Shown here: positions 44,951-53,867 of the stretch, one piece after another
Layout of the letters: each line of letters opens with the position of its first letter
Numbering within the stretch: the first letter of the stretch is position 1
DNA from: Lactobacillus sp. ESL0684
GTDB lineage: Bacteria > Bacillota > Bacilli > Lactobacillales > Lactobacillaceae
NCBI RefSeq assembly: GCF_029392675.1
Contig: NZ_CP113941.1
Location: 1,825,245 to 1,889,244, forward strand
Reading direction: 5' to 3'
DNA: 64,000 nucleotides
Program-made: the position numbers and the translations under genes
The notes under the pieces: model-generated
Told to the model about the DNA's origin: nothing
The model's database searches: none
Seen by the model: the letters and a program-made list of their open reading frames with translations, nothing else

Positions 44951-44966
44951 GGTTTCACGTGTAACA
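44951..44966. other. weaker parS-like site
   Basis: GGTTTCACGTGTAACA matches TGTTTCACGTGAAACA at 14 of 16; it lies just after the secreted-protein stop. Confidence 0.5.
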
Positions 44967-44971
44967 TTAGC

Positions 44972-45003
44972 AAAAGCATCAAGTCTAAACTTGATGCTTT
45001 TTA
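44972..45003 (+). terminator. terminator of secreted-protein gene
   Basis: AAAGCATCAAG pairs with CTTGATGCTTT, loop TCTAAA, then TTA run. Confidence 0.88.
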
Positions 45004-45156
45004 TTGTGAAGCTGATAACTTGGATATTTTCTTCACTGTATTATACAAAATCACTTGACAAATTGTGAATTCTTAAAATTAACTTTTTCCTTGTTTACCA
45101 CTACATCTCGTATTAAACTAAATAAGAGTCTACATGTTGTATTTTTAAGAAAGAAC

Positions 45157-45804
45157 GTGATTCAAGTTATTGTTTTAAGTGGGCCAATTGGAGCCGGTAA
45201 ATCCAGTTTAACCAGTATTCTAGCTGAGCATTTAGGGACACAAGCGTTTTATGAAGGCGTGGATAACAACCCCGTTTTGCCTTTGTATTATCAAGATATG
45301 AAGCGATATACTTTTTTACTTAATATCTACTTGCTGAACCATCGATTAGCGCAGATTAATCAAGCGGTACAGGATAAAAACAGCGTCTCAGATCGGTCAA
45401 TCTATGAAGACGCGCTCTTTTTCAAGATGAATGCAGAAAATAAAGTTGCTGATCCAACCGAATTTAAGATCTATGACAGCTTACTCGAGAACATGATGGA
45501 AGATGTTCCTGGCAAGCCAAGTAAAAAGCCTGATCTACTTATTTACATTCATGTTTCGCTTGAAACAATGCTCAAACGGATTGAGAAGCGTGGTCGATCA
45601 TTTGAACAAATTAGTACTGATCCTAGTTTAAAAGACTATTATGAGCGTTTAATTCGGTATTATGAGCCTTGGTATGAGGAATATGATGCTTCACCAAAAA
45701 TTAAAATTGATGGCGATAAATATGACTTTATCGTTGACGAAGACGCCAAAAAAGCAGTTTTAAGCGAAATTGATAATAAATTACGCGAACTAGGAAATTT
45801 ATAA
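45157..45804 (+). CDS. deoxynucleoside kinase subunit, dAK-like
   Basis: 215 aa from GTG 45157 (AAGAAAG just upstream); an upstream frame extension of 34 codons lacks similarity to its partner. Walker [10 protein letters not shown] (9-17) and the DRS motif in [13 protein letters not shown] are those of the dAK/dGK family. Lactobacilli of this group salvage deoxynucleosides with a heterodimer of deoxyadenosine kinase and deoxyguanosine kinase encoded in tandem, and 215 aa is the size I recall for dAK. Which subunit is which is tentative. Confidence 0.85.
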   Translation: MIQVIVLSGPIGAGKSSLTSILAEHLGTQAFYEGVDNNPVLPLYYQDMKRYTFLLNIYLLNHRLAQINQAVQDKNSVSDRSIYEDALFFKMNAENKVADPTEFKIYDSLLENMMEDVPGKPSKKPDLLIYIHVSLETMLKRIEKRGRSFEQISTDPSLKDYYERLIRYYEPWYEEYDASPKIKIDGDKYDFIVDEDAKKAVLSEIDNKLRELGNL

Positions 45805-45817
45805 AAGAAGGAACGTG

Positions 45818-46504
45818 ATGACTGTTATTGTTTTAAGCGGGCCAATTGGAGCCGGTAAATCCAGTTTAACCAGTATTTTAGCTAATTATTTAGGAACTAA
45901 ACCATTTTATGAAAGCGTTGATGACAATCCTGTCTTGCCGCTATTTTATGCCGATCCTAAAAAGTATGCCTTTTTGCTGCAAGTATTTTTCTTAAATACT
46001 CGCTTCCGCAGCATTAAAGATGCTCTAACAGAAGATAACAATGTCTTAGATCGATCCATCTATGAAGATGCTCTATTCTTCCAAATGAATGCCGATATCG
46101 GACGTGCAACCAAAGAAGAGGTCGACACATATTATGAGTTGCTCAATAATATGATGGGCGAACTCGATCATATGCCAAAAGAAAATCCCGACCTACTTGT
46201 CCATATTAACGTTTCATACGAAACTATGCTCAAGCGAATTGAAAAACGCGGCCGTCCTTATGAGCAGTTGAGTTATGATGCTACTCTTGAGGATTATTAC
46301 AAACGGCTTTTGCGTTATTATAAGCCTTGGTACGAAAAATATGACTACTCACCTAAGATGGAAATTGATGGCGATCAACTTGACTTTATGACCGATGAAG
46401 ATGATCGTCAAGTCGTTTTAGATCAAATTGTGGCTAAACTCAAGGAAGTTGGCAAGTTACCTGATTCTTGGGACAAATCAACTAGGGTCAAACTTACGGA
46501 ATAA
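45818..46504 (+). CDS. deoxynucleoside kinase subunit, dGK-like
   Basis: 228 aa from ATG 45818 after GAAGGA. It is collinear with the preceding kinase and shares [25 protein letters not shown] and the arginine-rich lid [12 protein letters not shown], with a 13-residue C-terminal extension. It should be the partner subunit phosphorylating a different deoxynucleoside. The two genes are 13 bp apart and the DNA around both starts is nearly identical, indicating recent-looking duplication or conversion of the 5' ends. Confidence 0.86.
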   Translation: MTVIVLSGPIGAGKSSLTSILANYLGTKPFYESVDDNPVLPLFYADPKKYAFLLQVFFLNTRFRSIKDALTEDNNVLDRSIYEDALFFQMNADIGRATKEEVDTYYELLNNMMGELDHMPKENPDLLVHINVSYETMLKRIEKRGRPYEQLSYDATLEDYYKRLLRYYKPWYEKYDYSPKMEIDGDQLDFMTDEDDRQVVLDQIVAKLKEVGKLPDSWDKSTRVKLTE

Positions 46505-46512
46505 CTAGAAGT

Positions 46513-46535
46513 GCTATCTTAACGATAGCTTTTTT
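46513..46535 (+). terminator. terminator of the kinase pair
   Basis: GCTATC-TTAAC-GATAGC followed by six T. Confidence 0.85.
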
Positions 46536-46552
46536 AGTAATAAAAATAATAC

Positions 46553-46580
46553 TTGACTTCTTGGTGTAAGTGACTATAAT
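46553..46580 (+). promoter_or_regulatory. promoter of the T-box transporter operon
   Basis: TTGACT (46553-46558), 16-bp spacer, TATAAT (46575-46580), just upstream of the T-box. Confidence 0.8.
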
Positions 46581-46587
46581 TAAAATA

Positions 46588-46855
46588 AATTTAAAAGGTT
46601 ATGAGCAGACTAGTAATGTTATGGACTTGTTTAGAGAGTGTCAGTTGCTGTAAAGACACCAAGTACCAACATGAATCACACCTGCGAACCGTTTTTCTGA
46701 ATCAGTAAGAAATTCCGGTGGTTCCGTTATCACTTCCAGTTTAATATTAATTATTAAACTGCTCGAGGTTGCTTATGTGAGTAAGCAACGAAGTTGAGGT
46801 GGAACCGCGTTAAGTCGTCCTCTTAGACACTATGTCTAAGATGGCGGCTTTTTTT
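46588..46855 (+). ncRNA. T-box riboswitch, predicted histidine (CAC specifier)
   Basis: Complete T-box leader. Stem I has AGTA (5' side) and GAA-T-CAC-A (46673-46680), following the GAA-N-codon-A layout, so the specifier reads CAC (46677-46679, His). The T-box GAGGTGGAACCGCG is at 46796-46809; the terminator hairpin GTCG..CTTAGACA/TGTCTAAG..CGGC ends in seven T near 46855. Uncharged tRNA should favour read-through into the amino-acid transporter. The variable UGGN base is A, which calls for a U73 tRNA and should be compared with tRNA-His of this strain. Confidence 0.88.
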
Positions 46856-46869
46856 ACTTACTATTATTA

Positions 46870-47031
46870 GGAAATTCCGGTAGTCCCGTTATCGCTCCAA
46901 TTCGAATATCACCATTTTTATGGCAATATTCGAACTGGTTGAGGTTATTTACGTGAGTAAATAACAAATTGAGGTGGAACAACGTCAAAGCGTCCTCTTA
47001 AGCTAGATAGCTTAAGAGGACGCTTTTTTAT
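46870..47031 (+). ncRNA. second, Stem I-less T-box module
   Basis: Starts GAAATTCCGGTAGTCCCG, a copy of 46708-46726 in the first T-box, and repeats the Stem III, antiterminator and terminator part only. The T-box core is GAGGTGGAACAACG (46971-46984): ACCGCG has become ACAACG. The ACG still pairs with CGT before CCTC, so GAGG/CCTC and ACG/CGT can form the antiterminator. The terminator is a perfect 19-bp stem (46987-47005 with 47008-47026) plus six T. No specifier loop exists. Confidence 0.8.
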
Positions 47032-47050
47032 TTATCACAAGGAGAAAGTT

Positions 47051-47692
47051 ATGGACTATATCGTTTCAATCATGCCTTCATTACTCTCAGGTGCCAAAAT
47101 GACCCTGTCCCTGTTTTGTTGGACTCTAATCATTTCTATCCCACTAGGAATAGTTATCAGCTTAGGCCTGCTCTCCCATTTTAAGCCCTTGCGGCTGATA
47201 CTTAAATTTTACGTATGGATCATGCGGGGTACACCACTATTATTGCAGCTAATTTTTATTTTCTATGGCTTGCCAATCATGGGTATCATCTTTCAGCGTT
47301 ATGATGCGGCACTGTTTGCCTTTATCCTTAATTATGCTGCTTACTTTGCCGAAATCTTTCGCGGCGGTTTTCAAGCAATTCCCACTGGTCAATATGAAAG
47401 CGCCCGTGTCTTACGTTTATCAAAGCTGCAAACACTGCAACATATCATTATCCCCCAAGTAGTCAAAATCGTAATCCCATCAATTGGTAATGAAATCATC
47501 AATTTAGTTAAGGACACTTCACTAGTTTACGTAATTGGGCTTGGCGATCTGCTGCGTGCTGGGAACGTGGCAACTGCAAGAGATGTTACCTTAATTCCGT
47601 TAGTACTAGTTGGAATAATTTATTTATTCATGACTGGAATTGCATCATACCTACTAAAAAAATTGGAACAAAGCTTCAGTAAATGGAACTAA
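47051..47692 (+). CDS. amino-acid ABC transporter permease (predicted histidine)
   Basis: 213 aa, about five membrane helices, HisM/ArtQ family. The N-terminus SLLSGAKMTLSLFCWTLI and the EAA loop ESARVLRLSKLQTLQHIIIPQ (landmark only) mark the family. RBS AAGGAGAAAG. First gene of a permease-ATPase-receptor operon under the tandem T-box; a His specifier suggests histidine uptake. Confidence 0.92.
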   Translation: MDYIVSIMPSLLSGAKMTLSLFCWTLIISIPLGIVISLGLLSHFKPLRLILKFYVWIMRGTPLLLQLIFIFYGLPIMGIIFQRYDAALFAFILNYAAYFAEIFRGGFQAIPTGQYESARVLRLSKLQTLQHIIIPQVVKIVIPSIGNEIINLVKDTSLVYVIGLGDLLRAGNVATARDVTLIPLVLVGIIYLFMTGIASYLLKKLEQSFSKWN

Positions 47693-47706
47693 GGAGGAAT
47701 GAAAAT

Positions 47707-48360
47707 ATGTTAGAACTTAAAAATATTACTAAAAATTTTGGTCAAAAAATCATTCTAAACCAGCTTAATTTGACGATTCCTAATGGTCAAATTTTAGCCA
47801 TTGTTGGACCGTCTGGTGCTGGCAAAACTACTTTACTGCGCTGCCTTAGCGGACTTGAGCCAATTAATAGCGGTCAGTTTTTATGGGACGGCAAGACGTT
47901 TAATCCTGCAAATCCAGCTGATATCAAGCAAATTATCGGAGTTGTTTTTCAAGATTATCAATTATTCCCTAACCTAACGGTACTGGAAAATATTACTTTG
48001 GCTCCCACACTAGTTTTAAAAGAAGACCAGGCAACCGCAAAAGGCCAAGCGACCAAACTATTGCAAAAGCTTAATTTAATTGGTAAAAACAACTTATATC
48101 CGTCACAACTTTCTGGAGGTCAACAGCAACGAGTTGCTATTGCACGCGCTTTGGCCATGAAGCCCCAAATTCTCTGTTATGATGAACCTACCTCTGCACT
48201 TGATCCTGCATTACGCGGAACAGTCGCCGAGATTATTTTAAACTTGCAAAAAGAAGAGCAAATGACCCAAATCATAGTGACTCATGATCTGGACTTTGCT
48301 CAGGAAGTCGCCGATAAAATTTTTACAGTCGAGGCTCTCGACCAAAAGGGGGTAAAATAA
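47707..48360 (+). CDS. amino-acid ABC transporter ATP-binding protein
   Basis: 217 aa from ATG 47707 after [45 protein letters not shown] and IVTHDLDFAQEVAD form a complete ABC ATPase of the polar-amino-acid class. It is 14 bp after the permease stop; the receptor gene follows immediately. Confidence 0.95.
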   Translation: MLELKNITKNFGQKIILNQLNLTIPNGQILAIVGPSGAGKTTLLRCLSGLEPINSGQFLWDGKTFNPANPADIKQIIGVVFQDYQLFPNLTVLENITLAPTLVLKEDQATAKGQATKLLQKLNLIGKNNLYPSQLSGGQQQRVAIARALAMKPQILCYDEPTSALDPALRGTVAEIILNLQKEEQMTQIIVTHDLDFAQEVADKIFTVEALDQKGVK

Positions 48361-49209
48361 TTGAAACGCAAAAGTCTCTTTACCCTATTAATCCTAATCA
48401 TTACAGCTGTAACTCTTACTGGCTGCAGTGATGTTTCTGTTGGCAAACGTGCTAATCAAACCGACAATTGGAGTCGCTTAAAAAAACGCGGTTACGTCAC
48501 AATCGGCGTTGATGATACCTTTGTGCCTATGGGGTTTCGGCAGAAAAACGGCAAGCTAGTTGGCTATGACGTTGACCTGGCTAAGGCTGTATTTAAATTA
48601 TATGGTCTTAAGGTCAGTTTTCAAACAATCGACTGGTCAATGAATACCACTGAATTAAAAAATGGTACTATTGACCTTATCTGGAATGGCTTTACTAAGA
48701 CTCCCGCTCGTAAAGCTAAAGTCGCATTCAGTAAGACTTATCTATATTCAGAACAAGTTCTGGTTTCCCTACGCAAAAACAAAATTAAAACTTATACTGA
48801 TATGACCAATAAAACCCTAGGTGCGCAAACCGGTTCGTCTGGCTATAATGACATTATGGCGCAGCCAAAAGTGCTTAAAAATCGTATTAAAGACCATGAT
48901 CCCGTGTTATATGACTCATTCACCAATGCCTTTATTGATCTTAACGCGGGCCGTATTCAAGGGCTATTAATTGATAGTTCATATTCTGACTATTATATTG
49001 CTCGTCAAAAAGATCCCAACAACTTTATTTCCGTTAAGGGAGCCTTTCCCAAAGACGCTTTTGGCGTCGGTATGCGCAAAAGTGATCATACGCTTCAACG
49101 TAAAATCAATGCGGGACTTGATAAGCTAGCCAAAAATGGAACTCTAGCCAAGATTAATCGTAAGTGGTTTGGTAACAATGCCAATTCTCCTCTTTTGCCA
49201 AATAACTAA
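48361..49209 (+). CDS. amino-acid ABC transporter substrate-binding lipoprotein
   Basis: 282 aa, SBP family 3. Lipobox LTGCSD after a short hydrophobic signal; then YVTIGVDDTFVPMGF, LVGYDVDLAKAV, IDLIWNGFTKTPARK and GAQTGSSGYND. Start TTG 48361 directly abuts the ATPase stop, with AGGGGG 8 nt upstream. Its stop overlaps the convergent HAD gene by 4 bp. Confidence 0.93.
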   Translation: MKRKSLFTLLILIITAVTLTGCSDVSVGKRANQTDNWSRLKKRGYVTIGVDDTFVPMGFRQKNGKLVGYDVDLAKAVFKLYGLKVSFQTIDWSMNTTELKNGTIDLIWNGFTKTPARKAKVAFSKTYLYSEQVLVSLRKNKIKTYTDMTNKTLGAQTGSSGYNDIMAQPKVLKNRIKDHDPVLYDSFTNAFIDLNAGRIQGLLIDSSYSDYYIARQKDPNNFISVKGAFPKDAFGVGMRKSDHTLQRKINAGLDKLAKNGTLAKINRKWFGNNANSPLLPNN

Positions 49210-49997
49210 AACTTTGCCAAAGTAGCGGCAATGCCATCATGATTATTATCTAAGGTGGTAGTCTGAAACTTCTCTTTTAAATCAGCTGGTGCATTAGCCA
49301 TCAAAACTGGATGTCCCACTGTTTCCAACATAGTTTCATCATTATAATTGTCCCCAAAAGCACAGCAATTCATTAATTCTACTTGTAAACTCTCAGCCAT
49401 TATCTCGACTCCACGCCCTTTAGAGACTCCCTTAATCATTACTTCAAGTAAATTAGGCGCCGACTTAACGATATATAAGTCAGGATAACGGGGCGCTAGG
49501 TCTGCTTGTGCCTCATCTAAGCGCTGCGGAGTTCCCATTAACAAGACTTTATGGACACCTTGCAAATTTTTTAATTGCTCAAGCGAGGTTGCAGTAGCCT
49601 TTAAGCCAACAATTTGCTCTTCTTGTTCAACTAAAGAACGATTATTTCCTGGGGAATAATACCAGTCATAGCCACTATAAACGTTCCAAGCAATTCCATT
49701 ATCATTTTTTTCGACATATTGGCAAATTTCTAATGCTTTAGCTGCTGTCATAAATTGGGAATTCAGTGCTTGCCCCATTTCATCTAGCACTAACGCGCCA
49801 TTATAAGCAATCAGTGGGCATACCTTAGTAACCTGATCTGCTGCAGTCATTATTGCTTGCGGCATTCTCCCAGATACCGGAATGAATACATTGCCGTTAA
49901 TAATCTGTTTACGTAAAGCATCACGGGTCTTAGGCGTTACTTTTAAAGCTGAATTGAGTAGCGTGCCGTCAATATCCGAAAAGATCAATCTATTCAT
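49206..49997 (-). CDS. Cof-type HAD-IIB phosphatase
   Basis: 263 aa. HAD motif I FSDIDGTLLNS (9-19 region), motif II PVSGR, and motif IV FGDNYNDETMLE with a C2B cap in between. Family members hydrolyse sugar phosphates, FMN or pyridoxal phosphate; substrate unknown. Convergent with, and touching, the transporter operon. Confidence 0.92.
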   Translation of the reverse strand: MNRLIFSDIDGTLLNSALKVTPKTRDALRKQIINGNVFIPVSGRMPQAIMTAADQVTKVCPLIAYNGALVLDEMGQALNSQFMTAAKALEICQYVEKNDNGIAWNVYSGYDWYYSPGNNRSLVEQEEQIVGLKATATSLEQLKNLQGVHKVLLMGTPQRLDEAQADLAPRYPDLYIVKSAPNLLEVMIKGVSKGRGVEIMAESLQVELMNCCAFGDNYNDETMLETVGHPVLMANAPADLKEKFQTTTLDNNHDGIAATLAKF

Positions 49998-50221
49998 TTT
50001 TTCTCCTTAACAAGTCTACTGCTTTTACTCTTAAAGCTATTTTAACGACTAGCTTGGTTAGTAGTCAATGAGCAGCGTAATTTCTGGTAATGCAGATGCT
50101 GTTTTATAAGCGAATGCTTCTCTCTATAATTCGGATTTGCATTTATTTTTTGTCGTGATAAACTATAATAGTTGTAAATTTATTTTAAAAACACGAACAT
50201 TAAATTTCTGGGAGAAATAAA

Positions 50222-51529
50222 ATGAACTTTATTAAGAGCTATTTTCAACTCGATAAATATAAAACTAGTATTAAAGTGGAATTTTTAGCTGGCTTAACTA
50301 CATTTATCAGTATGTCCTATATCCTTTTCGTTAATCCAAGTGTCTTGGGAGCGAGTGGCATGGATAAAGGCGCTGTTTTCACTTCTACTGCCCTAGCTAG
50401 CGCTCTAGGTACAGCCATCATGGGGATCGTTGCCAATTATCCAATTGGTGAAGCACCAGCCCTAGGAATTAATGCTTTTTTCGCTTACACGGTTTGCGTT
50501 GGTATGCATGTTTCATGGGAAACAGCATTAGCAGCTGTCTTCGTGGCTTCAATCATTTTTGTCTTGATCACATTGTTTAAATTACGAGAAAAAATCATCA
50601 ACGCTATTCCAGCTGACTTGAAATTTGCCATTTCTTCCGGAATCGGGCTGTTTATCGCCTTTTTAGGTTTACAAGATGGCGGGCTAATTGTCGCTAATAA
50701 ATCAACTTTGGTTGGCTTAGGTTCTTTACATGATCCAGCTGTTTGGATTACCATTTTTGGTTTACTAATCACAGTTATTTTAATGATCATGAACGTCCCT
50801 GGTGCTATTTTTATCGGCATGGTTTTAGCGGCCATTTTCGGAATTATTACCGGTCAAATTGCCTTGCCAACTAAAATCGTTTCTTTGGCACCAAGTATTG
50901 CTCCTACTTTTGGTCAAGCCGTTTTCCACGTTAAAGATATCAATACCTTACAAATGTGGGTAGTTGTCTTAACTTTCCTATTAGTTACCTTTTTCGATAC
51001 AGCTGGAACTTTAATCGGTCTAGCTCAACAAGCTGGCTTCATGAAAGACAACAAAATGCCTCGAGTTGGTAAAGCTTTAGCATCAGATTCTACCGCCATG
51101 ATGGCTGGATCAATTCTTGGTACTTCCCCAGTTGGTGCCTTTGTAGAATCAAGTGCTGGAATTGCCGTTGGTGGTAGAACTGGCTTAACCGCAGTTTTTG
51201 TGGCCATTTTCTTCTTAATCTCAATGGTATTTAGTCCATTGATTGGATTATTCACAACTCACGTAACCGCACCTGCTCTAATTATTGTCGGCGTTTTAAT
51301 GGCTCAAAATACGGCTCATATTCATTGGGATAAAATGGAAATTGCCGTACCAGCATTTCTGATTTTAATTGGTATGCCTCTGACTTATTCAATCTCTGAT
51401 GGATTAGCATTAGGTATGATTACCTATCCAATTTGTATGCTGGCTGCCAAACGTGGAAAAGAAGTCACACCAATGATGTGGATTCTCTTTGTCGTCTTTA
51501 TCTTCTTCCTTTGGGTTTTAAATTTCTAA
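50222..51529 (+). CDS. NCS2/AzgA-family purine permease, copy 1
   Basis: 435 aa, 12-14 membrane segments. EFLAGLTTFISMSYILFVNP, EAPALGINAFFAYTV, TFFDTAGTLIGLAQQAG and VESSAGIAVGGRTGLTAV are the PbuG/PbuO-type landmarks for hypoxanthine, guanine or adenine uptake with protons. RBS TGGGAG. No purine riboswitch was recognised upstream; CACGAACATT (50192-50201) is only a partial PurBox match. Confidence 0.93.
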   Translation: MNFIKSYFQLDKYKTSIKVEFLAGLTTFISMSYILFVNPSVLGASGMDKGAVFTSTALASALGTAIMGIVANYPIGEAPALGINAFFAYTVCVGMHVSWETALAAVFVASIIFVLITLFKLREKIINAIPADLKFAISSGIGLFIAFLGLQDGGLIVANKSTLVGLGSLHDPAVWITIFGLLITVILMIMNVPGAIFIGMVLAAIFGIITGQIALPTKIVSLAPSIAPTFGQAVFHVKDINTLQMWVVVLTFLLVTFFDTAGTLIGLAQQAGFMKDNKMPRVGKALASDSTAMMAGSILGTSPVGAFVESSAGIAVGGRTGLTAVFVAIFFLISMVFSPLIGLFTTHVTAPALIIVGVLMAQNTAHIHWDKMEIAVPAFLILIGMPLTYSISDGLALGMITYPICMLAAKRGKEVTPMMWILFVVFIFFLWVLNF

Positions 51530-51546
51530 AAGAAAAATTATTAAGA

Positions 51547-51576
51547 AAAGCAAGGTCAGCCAAAGCCTTGCTTTTT
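51547..51576 (+). terminator. terminator of NCS2 copy 1
   Basis: AAAAGCAAGG pairs with CCTTGCTTTT, then T-run. Confidence 0.9.
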
Positions 51577-51594
51577 TGTTTATCCTTCTTTAAG

Positions 51595-51614
51595 AATATT
51601 TCCTAGGAAATATT
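51595..51614. promoter_or_regulatory. 20-bp perfect palindrome upstream of NCS2 copy 2
   Basis: AATATTTCCTAGGAAATATT, centred about 50 bp before the -10 TATACT (51653-51658). It shares TATTTCC..GGAAATA with 42891-42906. Confidence 0.5.
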
Positions 51615-51700
51615 TTCTAACTAAGATATGGCAATTAACTAGGTTTTAGTTATATACTAAATAAGTTAACTTTTGTATTTTTATTATTTTTGGAGGAAAA

Positions 51701-53011
51701 ATGTCGACACTAGATAAAGTCTTTCATTTAAACGATGCTCATACCACTGTCAAACGTGAATTAATCGCTGCATTAACCACTTTCGTCAGCCTCTCCTACA
51801 TCCTTTTTGTTAACCCGAACATTTTGCACGCAGCTGGTATTGATAAAGGAGCAGCATTTACGGTTACAGCCGTTTCAATTGCAATTGGCTGTTTCCTCAT
51901 GGGATTTATTGCGAATTACCCGGTCGCGCTAGCTCCAACACTTGGCAGTGCAGCTTTCTTTGCCTACAACGTCTGCGGTGGCATGCACATCAACTGGCAA
52001 ACTGCTTTAGCTGCTGTGCTAGTTGCCTCAATATTGTTTATCTTAATTACGGTATTAAAATTAAGAGAAAAAGTTGTGGATGCTATTCCCCAGGATCTTA
52101 AATATGCTATTTCTGCTGGAATTGGGTTATTTATCGCCTTTATTGGTTTGCAAAACGGTAAATTAATCGTCAATAGTGATTCAAACTTAGTTGCTTTAGG
52201 TAAGTTTAATACACCAGCCGTCTGGATCACTTTATTTGGCCTAGTGCTAACTGTTATCTTAATGGCAATGAATATCCCTGGTTCAATTTTCATTGGCATG
52301 GTAGTAACAGCTATCTTTGGCATTGTGATTGGGCAAATTCCTTTGCCTAGTCAAATCATTTCCATGCCTCCTAGTATTACTCCAACCTTTGGACAAGCGG
52401 TTTTCCATCTAAAAGATATTAACACACCGCAATTATTCATCGTAGTACTAACCTTTTTATTAGTAACCTTTTTCGACACTGCCGGCACATTAATTGGAAT
52501 GACGGAACAAGCAGGCATGGTCGACCAAAATGGTAAGATACCACGCATTGGTCACGCCTTTTTATCAGATTCGCTAGCAATGGTGGAAGGGGCAGTTCTT
52601 GGGACCGCACCTCTGGGAACCTCAGTTGAATCAAGCGCTGGAATCGCGATGGGTGGACGCACCGGCCTGACTGCTGTCTTTATTGGTATCTTCTTTTTGA
52701 TTAGCATGATTTTTAGTCCTTTATTAGCAGTAATCCCAACCACGGTTACCGCACCGGCTCTGATTATTGTTGGAGTATTAATGGCTGGCAACTTAAAGAA
52801 AATTAACTGGGATAAGTTTGAAATTGCCTTACCTGCTTTCTTAACCGTTGTTGGTATGCCGCTCACTTACAGTATTTCTAACGGCTTAGCACTAGGTATG
52901 ATTGCCTACCCCATTACGATGATTGCTGCTAAGCAACCTAAAAAGGTCTCGCCGATGATGTATGTCCTATTAATAGTTTTCATTATTTTCTTTTTAGTAA
53001 CCAATATGTAA
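51701..53011 (+). CDS. NCS2/AzgA-family purine permease, copy 2
   Basis: 436 aa, collinear with copy 1 and clearly a duplicate. Differences include APTLGSAAFFAYNVCGG where copy 1 has EAPALGINAFFAYTV, that is, changes in a substrate-site helix (Glu and Asn lost), and GTAPLGTSVESSAG. It may take a different purine. It has its own promoter region with a palindrome, and its own terminator. RBS TGGAGG. Confidence 0.92.
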   Translation: MSTLDKVFHLNDAHTTVKRELIAALTTFVSLSYILFVNPNILHAAGIDKGAAFTVTAVSIAIGCFLMGFIANYPVALAPTLGSAAFFAYNVCGGMHINWQTALAAVLVASILFILITVLKLREKVVDAIPQDLKYAISAGIGLFIAFIGLQNGKLIVNSDSNLVALGKFNTPAVWITLFGLVLTVILMAMNIPGSIFIGMVVTAIFGIVIGQIPLPSQIISMPPSITPTFGQAVFHLKDINTPQLFIVVLTFLLVTFFDTAGTLIGMTEQAGMVDQNGKIPRIGHAFLSDSLAMVEGAVLGTAPLGTSVESSAGIAMGGRTGLTAVFIGIFFLISMIFSPLLAVIPTTVTAPALIIVGVLMAGNLKKINWDKFEIALPAFLTVVGMPLTYSISNGLALGMIAYPITMIAAKQPKKVSPMMYVLLIVFIIFFLVTNM

Positions 53012-53017
53012 TCTAAG

Positions 53018-53042
53018 AAAACCGCTGAAATGGCGGTTTTTT
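53018..53042 (+). terminator. terminator of NCS2 copy 2
   Basis: AAACCGC and GCGGTTT pair, then T-run. Confidence 0.85.
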
Positions 53043-53095
53043 GTATGAGTTTTATATGTTTCAAAAAGTATAAAAGAAGTATAGAGGAAATCATT

Positions 53096-53761
53096 ATGGC
53101 TAACCTGATTAAGCAATTACTAAAACTAATATGCAAATTAATTATATTTGGCTTGCTTTTTATTCTTATTCAAATTCCAACTCTAGGAGAAGCTTTTTTA
53201 CCTGGAGAAACTCCGACTAAGTTTAATTTTTTATTACATATAGGTATTATTTTATTCTCCACAATAATTATATTATGGTTTGTCACTATCTTTTATCATT
53301 CTTTAAATCATAAACCAATCTTTTCAAAAACCAACTTGGTAAAGAATTATAGTTTTGCTGCCTGCTTAGCCATGCTATCGCAAGTTCTGCAATCTTACAT
53401 AGCTCTAATAAGTAAAACTAATGACAATGATACAGAATTATTCATGATTTCAAAATCTAGACTAGCTCCCATTTTAATGGTGACATTAATCTTTATATCT
53501 CCTCTTTTAGAAGAGTTGTTGTGGCAAGGAGCCCTACAAGGAGGAATCCTAAAAAGCTTTCATCCATTTTTTACAATATTAATCACTGGCTTATTGTTTG
53601 CGCTCGCACATGGATATTCTTTTTCCTACGATACATTAGAACTTTTTTGCTCGGGCTTAGCATATGCAATGACTTATTATTATACAGACGATTTAGGAGC
53701 AGCTATTTTCTGTCACGGTTTATCGAACTTTATCGTATATTCTACTAATTTTATTTTTTAA
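53096..53761 (+). CDS. CPBP-family membrane protein with altered motif
   Basis: 221 aa from ATG 53096 (TAGAGGAAA upstream), about six membrane helices. The first motif reads LLEELLWQGALQGG: Glu139-Glu140 are kept but Arg of EExxxR is Gln144. Histidines 172 (LFALAHGYSF) and 207 (IFCHGLSN) are present. It could be a divergent protease or a non-catalytic immunity-type protein. AT-rich and unlike its housekeeping neighbours in codon use. Convergent with another CPBP gene. Confidence 0.8.
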   Translation: MANLIKQLLKLICKLIIFGLLFILIQIPTLGEAFLPGETPTKFNFLLHIGIILFSTIIILWFVTIFYHSLNHKPIFSKTNLVKNYSFAACLAMLSQVLQSYIALISKTNDNDTELFMISKSRLAPILMVTLIFISPLLEELLWQGALQGGILKSFHPFFTILITGLLFALAHGYSFSYDTLELFCSGLAYAMTYYYTDDLGAAIFCHGLSNFIVYSTNFIF

Positions 53762-53867
53762 TTTTTTGCAATACCTTATCTTAATTACTGGTAAAAATAT
53801 TCACTCTATATGAATTAATTCATGCTACATATTATATTACTTTTTACCGCATGATACTTTAACCATG

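Noticed and set aside
50189..50202. PurBox or purine riboswitch before NCS2 copy 1
   Set aside because: AAACACGAACATT matches the PurR box at only part of its positions and lies downstream of the nearest -10; no purine aptamer core was found.
50922..50937. Seventh parS-like site TTTTCCACGTTAAAGA
   Set aside because: Three mismatches inside a coding region; expected by chance at this level.
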